Positions 19,081 to 27,892 of a stretch of DNA of 64,000 nt are shown here, piece after piece. Below the pieces are notes generated by a model. That model worked only from the letters and a program-made list of their open reading frames with translations, was not told the origin of the DNA and searched no databases. How positions within the stretch are numbered: position 1 is the stretch's first letter; every line of letters starts with the position of its first letter. Origin of the DNA: Rhodospirillales bacterium (lineage in GTDB: Bacteria; Pseudomonadota; Alphaproteobacteria; SP197); assembly GCA_014323865.1 (NCBI GenBank), contig JACONG010000006.1, positions 1 to 64,000 of the forward strand. Direction: 5' to 3'. The translations under genes were made by a program, and so were the position numbers.

Positions 19081-20109
19081 ATGAAAATCCTCTTTTTCGA
19101 CGATTCGTTCCTATACGACAGCTACACTCCGCGCCACGACCCCATGGGTGGACCGGAGAAGGGGTTGGTCTACCTTGCGGAGGCCCTGGCGCGCCGCGGG
19201 CAGGACGTTGTCGTGCGCAATCGCTGTGAGGCGCCGCGGGGTCTTCGCGGCGTGGCGTGGCGCCCGATCGACGACGGCGAGGAAGACGGTGCTGATCTCG
19301 TGGTTGCCTTGCGCGATCCGCGACTGCTCGATCGGGCCCCGGCATCGGGCGTTCGTGTTCTTTGGCTGGCCACGCCCGGTGCGCTTCTGACGCAGGGGGC
19401 GATGGCCGAATCCATGGGCCGTCACAGCGATTGCAAGCTGGTCTTCATGGGCGATTATCACAGGGCAACATGGCCGGAGGACGATGCCAGGGCTTCGATC
19501 ATTCAGCCCGGTGTCGCCCCGCCCTACATGGTGTCTGAGGGACCGGCCGGCTACTGGCCGCCGCGCGCCGTCGTCACGACCCATCCCAGGGTTGGCATGG
19601 AGCGGCTTCTCGATCTCTGGTGCCGCAGGATCGAGCCGATGATCTCCGGGGCGCAGCTTCACATCTTCTCGGGCCTTTTCGCGCGCGCCGCATCGAGCAA
19701 GAAGATCGACGCCGATGTCACCGCGATCTACCGCAAGGCTGAGGCGGCTGCGGACCAGGGTGTGATGATCCGCCGCCCGGTGCCTGATGCGGATATGACC
19801 GAGGAGTATCGCCACGCGCGTGTCCACATCTACCCGGCATCGCCGCGTGAGATTTATGCGGCCACCCTGGCGGAGTCACAGGCCTCGGGCTGCCCGGGCG
19901 TGACGTTCCGTGAGGGAGCGGCCCAGGAGCGAATCCGCGACAGCCAAACCGGGTTTCTCGCGCCGGACGACGAGGCCTTCGCCAACTGCTCGATCCTCTG
20001 CCTGAAGGAGGACATCGTGTATCGGGGCCGCTCGAAGGATGCCTGGGAGATGAAGCGCGACCGAAGCTGGGACGATGCCGCCGAAGAGTTCGAGGCGCTC
20101 GCGCGCTGA
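19081..20109 (+). CDS. glycosyltransferase-like protein, first gene of glycan cluster
   Basis: 342 residues. It begins MKILFFDDSFLYDSYTPRHD, which is followed by MGGPEKGLVYLAEALARRGQ, a nucleotide-sugar-like N-terminal Rossmann pattern. Later ARVHIYPASPREIYAATLAE and SQASGCPGVTF match the GT-B acceptor/donor EX7E-like region of family 4 transferases. No closer assignment is possible. It heads a run of five close genes on this strand ending in asnB-like. Confidence 0.7.
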   Translation: MKILFFDDSFLYDSYTPRHDPMGGPEKGLVYLAEALARRGQDVVVRNRCEAPRGLRGVAWRPIDDGEEDGADLVVALRDPRLLDRAPASGVRVLWLATPGALLTQGAMAESMGRHSDCKLVFMGDYHRATWPEDDARASIIQPGVAPPYMVSEGPAGYWPPRAVVTTHPRVGMERLLDLWCRRIEPMISGAQLHIFSGLFARAASSKKIDADVTAIYRKAEAAADQGVMIRRPVPDADMTEEYRHARVHIYPASPREIYAATLAESQASGCPGVTFREGAAQERIRDSQTGFLAPDDEAFANCSILCLKEDIVYRGRSKDAWEMKRDRSWDDAAEEFEALAR

Positions 20110-20121
20110 GATCGCCCGGCC

Positions 20122-21060
20122 ATGAAGCTGTTGTTCATCACATCGAACAGGCTGGGCGACGCCGTTCTGTCGACCGGTCTGCTGGGACATCTGAGCGAGA
20201 GCATTGATGTATCGACGACCGTCGCCTGCGGGCCGGTCGCATCGCGACTGTTCGAGCTCCTTCCGGGCATTGACCGCGTGATTCCCATCGCGAAACGGCG
20301 CCACGGGGGACACTGGCGCGACCTTTGGCGTCAGGTTGTCGGCACACGCTGGGATCTGGTCGTCGACCTCCGTGCCTCGCCGATGTCCTATGTGATCCGT
20401 GCGCGCGGTCGTCGCATCATGTTCAAGGCCGGAGCGGGACATCGGGTGGAGAGCCTGGCGGCGTGGTATGGCGTTCAACCGCCACCGGCACCGCGCATCT
20501 GGTCGTCCGCGGAGCATGTGGATGACGCGGCCGATCTCTTGCCCGGCGAGGAGCCGATCCTGGGCCTGGCGCCGACAGCCAACTGGCAGGGCAAGATCTG
20601 GCCGGCCGAACGCTTCGTCGCGCTTGCCGAAGGCCTGACCACTGGTGACGGTCCCCTGGCCGGTGCCCGTATCGCCGTGTTCGGCGGTCCCGGCGAGGAT
20701 GCTCTGGTCAGACCGGTCCTGGATGGGCTCGGTGACGATCGTGCCATCAATCTTGTGGGCGGCCGCCATCTCCTCACGGTCGCCGAATGTCTCCGACTCT
20801 GCCGCCTCGTGGTCTCCAACGACAGCGGCTTGATGCACCTCGCCGCGGCGTCCGGTGCGCCGACACTCGGTCTGTTCGGGCCGAGCCGGGTCGAGCATTA
20901 TGCGCCTTGGGGTTCGCACTCTGCGTCCGTGACGACTGAGGTGGCCTACGATGATCTGTTTGCACCGGACTACGACCGGCACACCACAGGTTCGCTGATG
21001 ACGACGCTGTCGGTCGACGCCGTCCTCAGCGTCGCGCGATCCCTGCTGGAGCGCACGTGA
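20122..21060 (+). CDS. glycosyltransferase family 9 (heptosyltransferase type)
   Basis: 312 residues of the ADP-heptose:LPS heptosyltransferase fold. LLFITSNRLGDAVLSTGLLG at the N-terminus, ILGLAPTANWQGKIWPAERF and VVSNDSGLMHLAAASGAPTL with GLFGPSRVEHYAPWG are family hallmarks. It likely adds a sugar to the LPS inner core at the cytoplasmic face of the inner membrane. Its stop overlaps the next start (GTGA). Confidence 0.85.
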   Translation: MKLLFITSNRLGDAVLSTGLLGHLSESIDVSTTVACGPVASRLFELLPGIDRVIPIAKRRHGGHWRDLWRQVVGTRWDLVVDLRASPMSYVIRARGRRIMFKAGAGHRVESLAAWYGVQPPPAPRIWSSAEHVDDAADLLPGEEPILGLAPTANWQGKIWPAERFVALAEGLTTGDGPLAGARIAVFGGPGEDALVRPVLDGLGDDRAINLVGGRHLLTVAECLRLCRLVVSNDSGLMHLAAASGAPTLGLFGPSRVEHYAPWGSHSASVTTEVAYDDLFAPDYDRHTTGSLMTTLSVDAVLSVARSLLERT

Positions 21061-21815
21061 GCGCGGTGCGGCTGAGTGCGGTGGTGGTGGCGCACAACGA
21101 GGAGGAGAACCTCGACGCCTGCCTCGCCACGCTTGCCTTCTGCGATGAGATCGTCGTGGTGCTCGACCGCTGTACCGATCGCTCTGCCGAGATCGCCCGT
21201 CGCCATACCGAGCGGATCATCGAAGGTGCCTGGGAGATCGAAGGGCTGCGACGCAACACGGGCCTTGATGCGGCGACCGGCGACTGGATCATCGAGCTGG
21301 ATGCGGACGAGCGCGTGACCCCCGCGCTCGCGGACGAGATCCGGGAAACAATCGCCGATGCGACAGGGCCGGCCCACTACCTGATTCCGTTCGACAACTA
21401 TGTCGGAACCCGTCGGGTTCGGTATGGCTGGGGGGCGTACTGGGGCGTATCGGCGGCAATCCGCCTCTTCACTCCGGGCGCAAAGCGTTGGGGCAGCGAA
21501 TGGGTCCATCCCAGCCTGGAGATCAAGGGCGAGCGCCGCCGGCTGACCGAACGCATCGACCACCTGGTCGATCGCGATATCTCCGACATGATCGCGCGGC
21601 TCGATCGCTATACGGCCTTACACGCCCGTGATCTCCGGGATTCCGGCGATATCGGTTCTCTCTGGCGCAATGTGCTTCGTGTCTTCGGTCGTTTCTGGAA
21701 GTGTTACATCGGTCGCTCCGGATGGCGCGAGGGTGGTTGGGGATTCCTGATCGCACTGTTTGCCGGTCTCTATCCGCTCCTGTCGCACCTGCGTGCCCGG
21801 TTGGAGGACGGCTGA
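21057..21815 (+). CDS. glycosyltransferase family 2 (WaaE/KdtX-like)
   Basis: 252 residues, GTG start. LSAVVVAHNEEENLDACLAT and VVLDRCTDRSAEIA form the GT-A nucleotide site, with IIELDADERVTPAL carrying a DxD-type motif near residue 82. These match the beta-1,4-glucosyltransferase WaaE/KdtX group of LPS core enzymes. It ends in a hydrophobic GGWGFLIALFAGLYPLLSHL segment suggesting membrane association. It overlaps both neighbours by 1-4 nt. Confidence 0.85.
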   Translation: MSAVRLSAVVVAHNEEENLDACLATLAFCDEIVVVLDRCTDRSAEIARRHTERIIEGAWEIEGLRRNTGLDAATGDWIIELDADERVTPALADEIRETIADATGPAHYLIPFDNYVGTRRVRYGWGAYWGVSAAIRLFTPGAKRWGSEWVHPSLEIKGERRRLTERIDHLVDRDISDMIARLDRYTALHARDLRDSGDIGSLWRNVLRVFGRFWKCYIGRSGWREGGWGFLIALFAGLYPLLSHLRARLEDG

Positions 21816-22837
21816 TGCGCGTCGTTCAGGCCATGGCGGGTGGGGAGGTCGGCGGCGCGGAAGCGTTTTTCGTCCGCTTGGTCACGGCCCTTGCCGAAAC
21901 GGACGTGGAGCAGGCCGCCATCATCCGTAGCCATCCCGACCGCGCCGAGGCGCTCGCCAGGGTAGGGATTGCCACCCGTCAGCTGCGGTTCGGCGGCAGG
22001 CTGGATATCCGCAGCCGGCTCGATTATCGGCGCGCATTGCGGGAGGCTGACCCCGACATCGTGATGACCTGGATGAAGCGCGCATCGGGCCTCTGCCCGT
22101 CGGGACGGTTCGTGCAGATCGGCCGCCTCGGCGGGTTCTACGATCTGAAGTACTATCGCCGCTGTGGCCACCTCGTGGGCAACACCCGGGGCATCGTCGA
22201 CCACATCACGGCGCAGGGCTGGCCCGCCAAACGTGCTCACATGATCTCGAACTTCGTCGACACGAGCTTTGCCGTGCCGATGGCCCGCGCCGAGCTCGAT
22301 ACGCCCGATGACGTGCCGCTGATGGTGGCGCTGGGCAGGCTGCATCCCAACAAGGCGTTCGATGTCCTGATTGAGGCCATGGTCGATGTCCCCGAGGCCT
22401 GGCTCTGGCTTGCCGGCAACGGGCCGCTCGATCTTCATCTCAAACACCACGCCGCCGACCGGGGCGTCGAGAATCGCATCCGGTTCCTGGGCTGGCGCGA
22501 CGACACCGCAGCACTTCTCGAAGCAGCCGACCTGCTTGTCTGTCCTTCGCGCCATGAACCTCTGGGCAACGTGATTCTTGAAGCCTGGGCACGGCGTGTA
22601 CCGGTTGTCGCGGCGGCAAGTCAGGGGCCTTCCGAGCTGATCATCGACGGGGACACCGGCCTGCTTGCCGATGTCGACGATGCCTATGGTCTCGCCAGGC
22701 GAATTCGCGACGCGCTTGCCGATCGCGAGGGCATGGCCGCGATGGCCGAGCGTGGCCTGGCGGCCTACGAGGCGCGGTTCAGCCAGACCGCAATCGTGGC
22801 CCAGTTCCGCGACCTCTTTGAGCAGGTGTTGCGCTGA
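21815..22837 (+). CDS. glycosyltransferase family 4
   Basis: 340 residues, GT-B fold. AGGEVGGAEAFFVRLVTAL at the N-terminus, LMVALGRLHPNKAFDVLIEA mid-protein, and CPSRHEPLGNVILEAWARRV contain the EX7E motif of retaining transferases. GPSELIIDGDTGLLADVDD follows. Starts in a TGATG overlap with the upstream GT2 and ends in TGATG with the asnB-like gene, so the cluster is one translational unit. Confidence 0.87.
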   Translation: MRVVQAMAGGEVGGAEAFFVRLVTALAETDVEQAAIIRSHPDRAEALARVGIATRQLRFGGRLDIRSRLDYRRALREADPDIVMTWMKRASGLCPSGRFVQIGRLGGFYDLKYYRRCGHLVGNTRGIVDHITAQGWPAKRAHMISNFVDTSFAVPMARAELDTPDDVPLMVALGRLHPNKAFDVLIEAMVDVPEAWLWLAGNGPLDLHLKHHAADRGVENRIRFLGWRDDTAALLEAADLLVCPSRHEPLGNVILEAWARRVPVVAAASQGPSELIIDGDTGLLADVDDAYGLARRIRDALADREGMAAMAERGLAAYEARFSQTAIVAQFRDLFEQVLR

Positions 22838-24600
22838 TGTGCGGTCTTGCCGGCGTGATGGCGCGGCCCGGCGCGGAGATCCCGGAATCCGTGCTGCAGG
22901 ACCTTGCCAGCGCCATCGCGCACCGTGGTCCCGACGGCGAGGGGCGCTACCGCAACGGGCCTCTTGCCATGGTGCAGACCAGGCTGGCGATTATTGATCT
23001 TGTGACGGGGGATCAGCCGCTCTTCGGACCCTCCGGCCAGGTCCTGGTCGCCAACGGCGAGATCTACAATCACATTGAGTGGCGTCGCGTTCTGAAAGAG
23101 GTGCCGTTTCAGACGGCGTCCGATTGCGAGGTCCCGCTCCACCTCCATGAACGCGAGGGCATGGCCTTCGCCAGGGGATTGCGGGGTATGTATGCGATCG
23201 CGCTCTACGAGCCCGGTCCCGAAACGCTCTATCTGGCGCGCGATCCGTTCGGCATCAAGCCGCTCTATGTGGCCGAGACGCCCCTCGGGTTTGCCTTTGC
23301 GTCAGAACCTCAGGCCCTGATCGCTGCGCGGCTTGTGACGCCCGAGGTTGACGAGGCAAAACGTGCCGAGCTCCTGCAGTGCCAGTTCACCACGGGACGC
23401 CGGACGATCTACCAGGGGATCGAACGATTGTTGCCCGGCGAGACGGTTGCGGTTCGTCACGGGCAAATTGTCGAACGTCAGCGGCGCGATGCCTTGCCCG
23501 AACTCGACACTGCATCGTGGGACGAAGACGATGCCCTTGAACGCTTGGACGCCGCGCTGATCGACAGCGTACGGGTGCACGAAAGATCCGACGTTCCCTA
23601 TGGGCTGTTCCTCTCGGGCGGCGTCGACAGCTCGGCGATCATCGCGGCGATGACGCGCATCGACGAGCACCCGGTGCGCGCCTACACGATCGGTTTCGAC
23701 GTGTCCGGGATGCGGGATGAACGCATGCACGCCGCCGCGGTCGCACGCGCTGCCCGCGCAGAGCATGTCGAGGTGAGCTTCGGGCGGGACGACTTCTGGC
23801 GTCTGCTGCCGCGCGTTGCCGAAGCCATGGACGACCCGGCGGCCGACTACGCCACCCTGCCAACCCTGCGGCTTGCGGAGGTCGTGCGCGAATCCCTGAA
23901 GGTCGTGTTGTCGGGCGAGGGGGGTGATGAACTCTTCGCGGGCTACGGACGTTATCGCCGGTACTTGCGTCATCCGCTCTTGGGAGGCGGCAGGTTGCGG
24001 CGGCGCGGGACGTTCGACCGCTTCGGCACCGTTGCCCGGTTGCCGTCGGACTGGCGCAGAGGGTTCGATGAGGCCGAGAACGATGCCGCGCGACCGGGAC
24101 GGTCGAAGCTGCAGGTCGCGCAGGCGAGCGAGGTCGCGGAATGGTTGCCGAACGATCTGCTCGCCAAGCTCGACCGTTGCCTGATGGCCCATGGCGTCGA
24201 GGGGCGCGTTCCCTTGCTTGATCCCCATGTCGCCGATGTCGGGTTTCGCCTCACCGACGACCTCAAGATTCGCAAGCGTCGGGGCAAGTACCTGCTCAGG
24301 CACTGGCTCGACCGCGAACTGCCGGAAGCCGATGCGTTTTCGGCGAAGCGAGGCTTCACGGTTCCGGTCGGCGCATGGATTGCCGAACGCGGATCGAAAC
24401 TCGGCCGTCTCGTCGCCCGCACGCCCGGCCTCGAGAACTGGGCCAATCCGCGCGGCGTGGAGGACGTGTTTTCGAAGGCTGCGGATCGCGCGACCGGGTT
24501 CGCGGCCTGGACGCTGCTCTTCTACGCCCTCTGGCACCGCCGGCATGTCGAAGGGTTGCCGTTCGAGGCGATGGATGTGGAGACGATTCTGAAGATCTGA
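22837..24600 (+). CDS. asnB: asparagine synthase (glutamine-hydrolysing) family protein
   Basis: 587 residues. Class II glutaminase with Cys2 (MCGLAGVMARPG) and ANGEIYNH, then the ATP-pyrophosphatase loop LFLSGGVDSSAI (residues about 256-267) and VLSGEGGDELFAGYGRY. Length and motifs fit AsnB. Being the last gene of a glycosyltransferase cluster suggests it may amidate a glycan or sugar acid rather than make free asparagine; that is inference. Stop is 7 nt from the stop of the convergent gene. Confidence 0.85.
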   Translation: MCGLAGVMARPGAEIPESVLQDLASAIAHRGPDGEGRYRNGPLAMVQTRLAIIDLVTGDQPLFGPSGQVLVANGEIYNHIEWRRVLKEVPFQTASDCEVPLHLHEREGMAFARGLRGMYAIALYEPGPETLYLARDPFGIKPLYVAETPLGFAFASEPQALIAARLVTPEVDEAKRAELLQCQFTTGRRTIYQGIERLLPGETVAVRHGQIVERQRRDALPELDTASWDEDDALERLDAALIDSVRVHERSDVPYGLFLSGGVDSSAIIAAMTRIDEHPVRAYTIGFDVSGMRDERMHAAAVARAARAEHVEVSFGRDDFWRLLPRVAEAMDDPAADYATLPTLRLAEVVRESLKVVLSGEGGDELFAGYGRYRRYLRHPLLGGGRLRRRGTFDRFGTVARLPSDWRRGFDEAENDAARPGRSKLQVAQASEVAEWLPNDLLAKLDRCLMAHGVEGRVPLLDPHVADVGFRLTDDLKIRKRRGKYLLRHWLDRELPEADAFSAKRGFTVPVGAWIAERGSKLGRLVARTPGLENWANPRGVEDVFSKAADRATGFAAWTLLFYALWHRRHVEGLPFEAMDVETILKI

Positions 24601-24611
24601 CGTCGCGTCAG
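24597..24611. terminator. short hairpin across two convergent stop codons
   Basis: CTGACG-TCG-CGTCAG spans the asnB-like stop and the end of the convergent gene. The stem is 6 bp with a 3-nt loop and no U-run; weak. Confidence 0.3.
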
Positions 24612-25417
24612 TTCAGCGCCGGCATGTCGATGACGTGGCCTTCCCGCGCCAGCGAGCTTGCGGACAGCTGCCGCTGCATCGCTTCTTCCCTGCGGAAGAG
24701 TTCGCTGTCGGAGGCCTCCGGCGGATGGTCTGTGATGACGACGTGACCGATCTCGGCGCGCTGCGCCAGTTCGATCGCAATCCGGTCGGCCTCCTTCATG
24801 TCATCGCACAGAAGGCTCAGGATCAAGAGATCGCACCCGAGCAGGAAGTCGATGAGGTGCGACAGATCCCCGGGTGGTCGAAGGGCGCATGCGTAGCCGA
24901 GCGAGCGATGGCCGCATTGCAGCCTGTAGGCCGTGCCCGGCAGCCCGCAGGTCACCGGAATGGAGACAACCTCAATACCGGGAACGAGGTCGAAGGACTG
25001 CCCGGCCTCGAAGTCGTTGAACGCGAGCTCAGCATTGAAGATATCGATCGGGACGGGAAACACGGGGTCGGTCATCAGACGGGTCAGAACCGCCTTGATG
25101 CTGCCTTCCTCGGGTTTGTGGCCGCACCAGAACGAGAAGCTGTTTTTCGGATGGAAGGCCGCAGCAAAGAAGGGCAGGCCGCAGATCCGGTTGAAGTTGG
25201 TGTGGCTGAAGAGCAGATCGCCCTGAACCGGGGAGCGGTCCATGAGGGCCTGACCCAGCACACGCAGACCGGTTCCGGCGTCGAATACGATAATCCGGTC
25301 GCCGCAGTCGATCTCGACACAGGGGGAATTGCCGCCGAACTCGGTTGTCTCGCCACCCGGCGAGGGAAGGCCGCCCCTGACACCCCAGAAAGTCACCGCT
25401 GAACGCTGATCTGCCAA
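24608..25417 (-). CDS. metallo-beta-lactamase-fold protein lacking the metal site
   Basis: 269 residues. VTFWGVRGGLPSPGGETTEF, then FGGNSPCVEIDCGDR and FDAGTGLRVLG, then GLPFFAAAFHPKN, match cyclic-nucleotide phosphodiesterase-like MBL proteins. The key SHTHWDHI motif reads SHTNFNRI, so two metal-binding His and the Asp are replaced. The later HDAQYT and GHST metal ligand segments also read LILSLLC and EADR. The rest of the fold is undisturbed, so it is probably a stable, catalytically dead domain with a binding or sensing role rather than a decaying gene. Confidence 0.8.
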   Translation of the reverse strand: MADQRSAVTFWGVRGGLPSPGGETTEFGGNSPCVEIDCGDRIIVFDAGTGLRVLGQALMDRSPVQGDLLFSHTNFNRICGLPFFAAAFHPKNSFSFWCGHKPEEGSIKAVLTRLMTDPVFPVPIDIFNAELAFNDFEAGQSFDLVPGIEVVSIPVTCGLPGTAYRLQCGHRSLGYACALRPPGDLSHLIDFLLGCDLLILSLLCDDMKEADRIAIELAQRAEIGHVVITDHPPEASDSELFRREEAMQRQLSASSLAREGHVIDMPALN

Positions 25418-25512
25418 AACGAAATCCCCGATGCGGGAAAGACCAATTCATATCAGATAGATTAAGATCAAGTCATGACAAGGCGTGTCGCAGACGTGGC
25501 GGGCGATGTGAA

Positions 25513-25662
25513 GACGCCATCTGCCACACCTGCGGCGCGCTCCTGATCGGTCGCGACGGGCACGAACCCACCATGTGGGGCCTGACCGACGACGGCCGCT
25601 GCAGCTACCTTCCGCACCCCCCTTGCCACGGCGTCTTCGACGGCCCGTCCGGTCGGTGGTGA
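25513..25662 (+). pseudogene. AmmeMemoRadiSam-type radical SAM protein C-terminal fragment
   Basis: A 49-codon open stretch without a start codon encodes ICHTCGALLIGRDG, a LTDDGRCSY segment and ends GVFDGPSGRW. CxxCG...I-RDG...GRC...G-FDGP-G-W is the zinc-ribbon-like tail of AmmeMemoRadiSam-system radical SAM enzymes. The radical SAM barrel itself is absent. Probably a 3' remnant. Confidence 0.45.
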
Positions 25663-25796
25663 GAAAGCGCATGGCGTCGACTTTGCCTCCCGATGATCCA
25701 GGTTCCCGCCGGCATTCAAGAAAACCCGAACGCTCCCGCATCTGCTCACAAGGCAGAGTGCGACGGGGCCCTACCGGGATGATCGTCCCGAAACGA

Positions 25797-27203
25797 TCAG
25801 ACGCTGTAGTACATCTGGTACTCGAGCGCGCTCGTCGTCGTCTCGGCGAGATGAAGATCCTGCCGCTTGATGTGCAGATAGGCTTCGATCATGTCCTCGG
25901 TGAAGACGCCGCCCTTGAGCAGGAATTCGTGGTCCTTCGCCACGGCGCGCACGGCCTCACGCAGGCTGCGGCAGACCGTCGGCAGATCGACGATCTCGTC
26001 CTTGGGCATATCGTAAAGGTTGCGCTCGAGCGCCTCGCCAGGATTGATCTTGTTCTCGATACCGTCGAGACCGGCCATCAGCATGGCTGAGAATGCCAGG
26101 TAGGGGTTGGCCGATGCGTCCGGGAAGCGGACCTCGACACGCTTTGCATTCGGGCTCTCAGCGTGCGGAATGCGGCACGAAGCCGAGCGATTGCGGGAAG
26201 CATAGGCGAGGAAGACCGGCGCCTCGTAGCCCGGAACCAGGCGCTTGTAGCTGTTGGTCGTCGGGTTGGTGAAGGCGTTCAGCGCACGGCCGTGCTTGAT
26301 GATGCCACCGATGTAGTAGAGCGCCTCCTGCGACAGTCCCTGGTATTTGTCGCCGGCGAAAACGGGCTTGCCGTCCTTCCAGATCGACTGATGGCAATGC
26401 ATGCCCGAGCCGTTGTCGTGCATGACCGGCTTGGGCATGAAGGTCGCCGTCTTGTTCCAAGCGTCGGCCACGTTATGCACGACATACTTGTACTTTTGAA
26501 CGTTGTCGGCGCAGTTCACAAGCGTGTCGAATTGTATGCCGAGCTCATGCTGGCTGGGCGCAACCTCGTGATGATGCTTCTCTACGCTGACGCCCATGCG
26601 AATCAGGCTAAGCACCATATCGCTGCGCATGTCCTGATGCTGATCGACTGGCGGCACCGGGAAGTAGCCACCCTTGGGACTTGGGCGATGACCCCGGTTT
26701 CCTTCGGGAAAGTCCTCGCCGGATTTGAAAGGATCTTCCCGAGAGTCAGTGAAGAAGTATGTCGAGTTCGGCATGACATCGAATCGCACGCTCTCGAAGA
26801 CGAAGAACTCCGGCTCCGGGCCGAAGTTTGCTGTGTCGCCGATGCCGGTCGATTGCAGGTGTTTCTCGGCGCGCCGTGCGACACCGCGGGGATCGCGATC
26901 GTAACGCTCCCCTGTCGTGGGCTCGTGCACGTCACAGACGATGACCAGCAAATTCTTGGAGAAGGGATCCTCCACGCAAGTTTCGAGCTGCGGCTTGAGC
27001 TGCATGTCGGACTCGTTGATGTCCTTCCAGCCGGTGATCGACGAGCCATCGAACAGCAGGCCTTCGGTAAGGAAGTCCTCGGTGATGGTATCCTTGTGAT
27101 GGGACAGATGCTGCCACTTGCCCTTCGGATCGGTGAAACGGAAATCGACGAAATCAATGTTGTCGCGCTCAAGGCGCGCGATCACCTCTGCTGCGGTAGT
27201 CAT
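25797..27203 (-). CDS. glnA: type I glutamine synthetase
   Basis: 468 residues; forms glutamine from glutamate, ammonia and ATP. DFRFTDPKGKWQHLSHH, the EPEFFVFE metal site, KHHHEVAPSQHELG, the ATP-binding KPVMHDNGSGMHCHQS and NRSASCRIP are present. The adenylylation tyrosine is in NLYDMP, indicating GlnE control. The start at 27203 follows GAGGAGACGATC. glnB, usually upstream in alphaproteobacteria, is not here. Confidence 0.97.
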   Translation of the reverse strand: MTTAAEVIARLERDNIDFVDFRFTDPKGKWQHLSHHKDTITEDFLTEGLLFDGSSITGWKDINESDMQLKPQLETCVEDPFSKNLLVIVCDVHEPTTGERYDRDPRGVARRAEKHLQSTGIGDTANFGPEPEFFVFESVRFDVMPNSTYFFTDSREDPFKSGEDFPEGNRGHRPSPKGGYFPVPPVDQHQDMRSDMVLSLIRMGVSVEKHHHEVAPSQHELGIQFDTLVNCADNVQKYKYVVHNVADAWNKTATFMPKPVMHDNGSGMHCHQSIWKDGKPVFAGDKYQGLSQEALYYIGGIIKHGRALNAFTNPTTNSYKRLVPGYEAPVFLAYASRNRSASCRIPHAESPNAKRVEVRFPDASANPYLAFSAMLMAGLDGIENKINPGEALERNLYDMPKDEIVDLPTVCRSLREAVRAVAKDHEFLLKGGVFTEDMIEAYLHIKRQDLHLAETTTSALEYQMYYSV

Positions 27204-27370
27204 GATCGTCTCCTCTGTCCGCATAATCCCAGGACCCGACCGATACAGCCAGCTGAGCATTCACGATATCAACTTGGCAGTCTATCAGACAATTCGAAGA
27301 AAACCTAGTGCAGAGTGAACGATTTCACGAAATCGTCATAACATCACGTGCCATGGCTGTGTGAACCGAA

Positions 27371-27892
27371 TCAGGCGGTTAGCGCCGCGACCACCTCATC
27401 GAACACGGCATCAGCGCGCTCATGCATCTCGGCCTCCGTCAGGGGCTGGATCGGATGCTTCACATAGATGGCGCCCGCGTTGAAACCATGGATTTCACGC
27501 CATGCCTTGACCCCGGACTCGAACTCCTCCGAGAACAGGGCGACGGCGGGAAGGCCCTTCCGATCAATCTCCAGCATGTCCTGCAGACTGCACGACGTAC
27601 AAGAGCCTCAATCGGCCAGCGCCTCGACGACGACGTCGCAGCGTTCGGTGATCTCAGCCGTAACGGCGTCGGAGGCCTTCTTGGCGAAGGTCTCCTTGGC
27701 GAACCGCTCGACCTTGATGCCGAGTTCACCAAAGCGCGCCTCAAGCCGGTCAAGCAGCAGATCGCCCTGCCGCTTGGTGATGTCGAGCAATCCGACGGTC
27801 AGACCGTCGAGCGACGCCGGTGGCGCCTTGCGCTCGCGTATCCCGCCCGACCGTTCCGAGGTCGGATCGAGCAGGGTCGTGCTGTGCGTCAT
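27371..27892 (-). CDS. UGSC-family selenoprotein with in-frame UGA (Sec95)
   Basis: Read through a TGA at 27610-27608, the frame encodes 173 residues: 94 before and 78 after the stop. The junction reads CDVVVEALAD-U-GSCTSCSLQ, the defining motif of the UGSC (seleno)protein family, whose other members have Cys or Sec at that position. Upstream ASLDGLTVGLLDI and downstream IDRKGLPAVALFSEEF and VKHPIQPL are family-like, and codon use and GC content are continuous across the TGA. A SECIS-like hairpin follows. The start overlaps the upstream gene's stop (ATGA), so the two are translationally coupled. Family function is unknown; a redox role via U-G-S-C-T-S-C is inference. A simple nonsense mutation is the alternative, but it would have to fall exactly at the conserved Sec/Cys position. 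Confidence 0.88.
27578..27596 (-). promoter_or_regulatory. candidate bacterial SECIS hairpin
   Basis: The mRNA segment GUCGUGCA-GUC-UGCAGGAC forms an 8-bp stem with one G-G mismatch and a GUC apical loop. The loop starts 19 nt after the UGA. From memory, E. coli fdhF has UGCA-GGUC-UGCA, with the loop 18 nt after its UGA, so both the core and the spacing match what SelB recognises. The stem lies inside the coding sequence, as bacterial SECIS elements do. Confidence 0.7.

Noticed and set aside
27204-27370. A sigma-54 promoter upstream of glnA
   Set aside because: No convincing TGGCAC-N5-TTGCA match was found in the 160 nt before the start codon.
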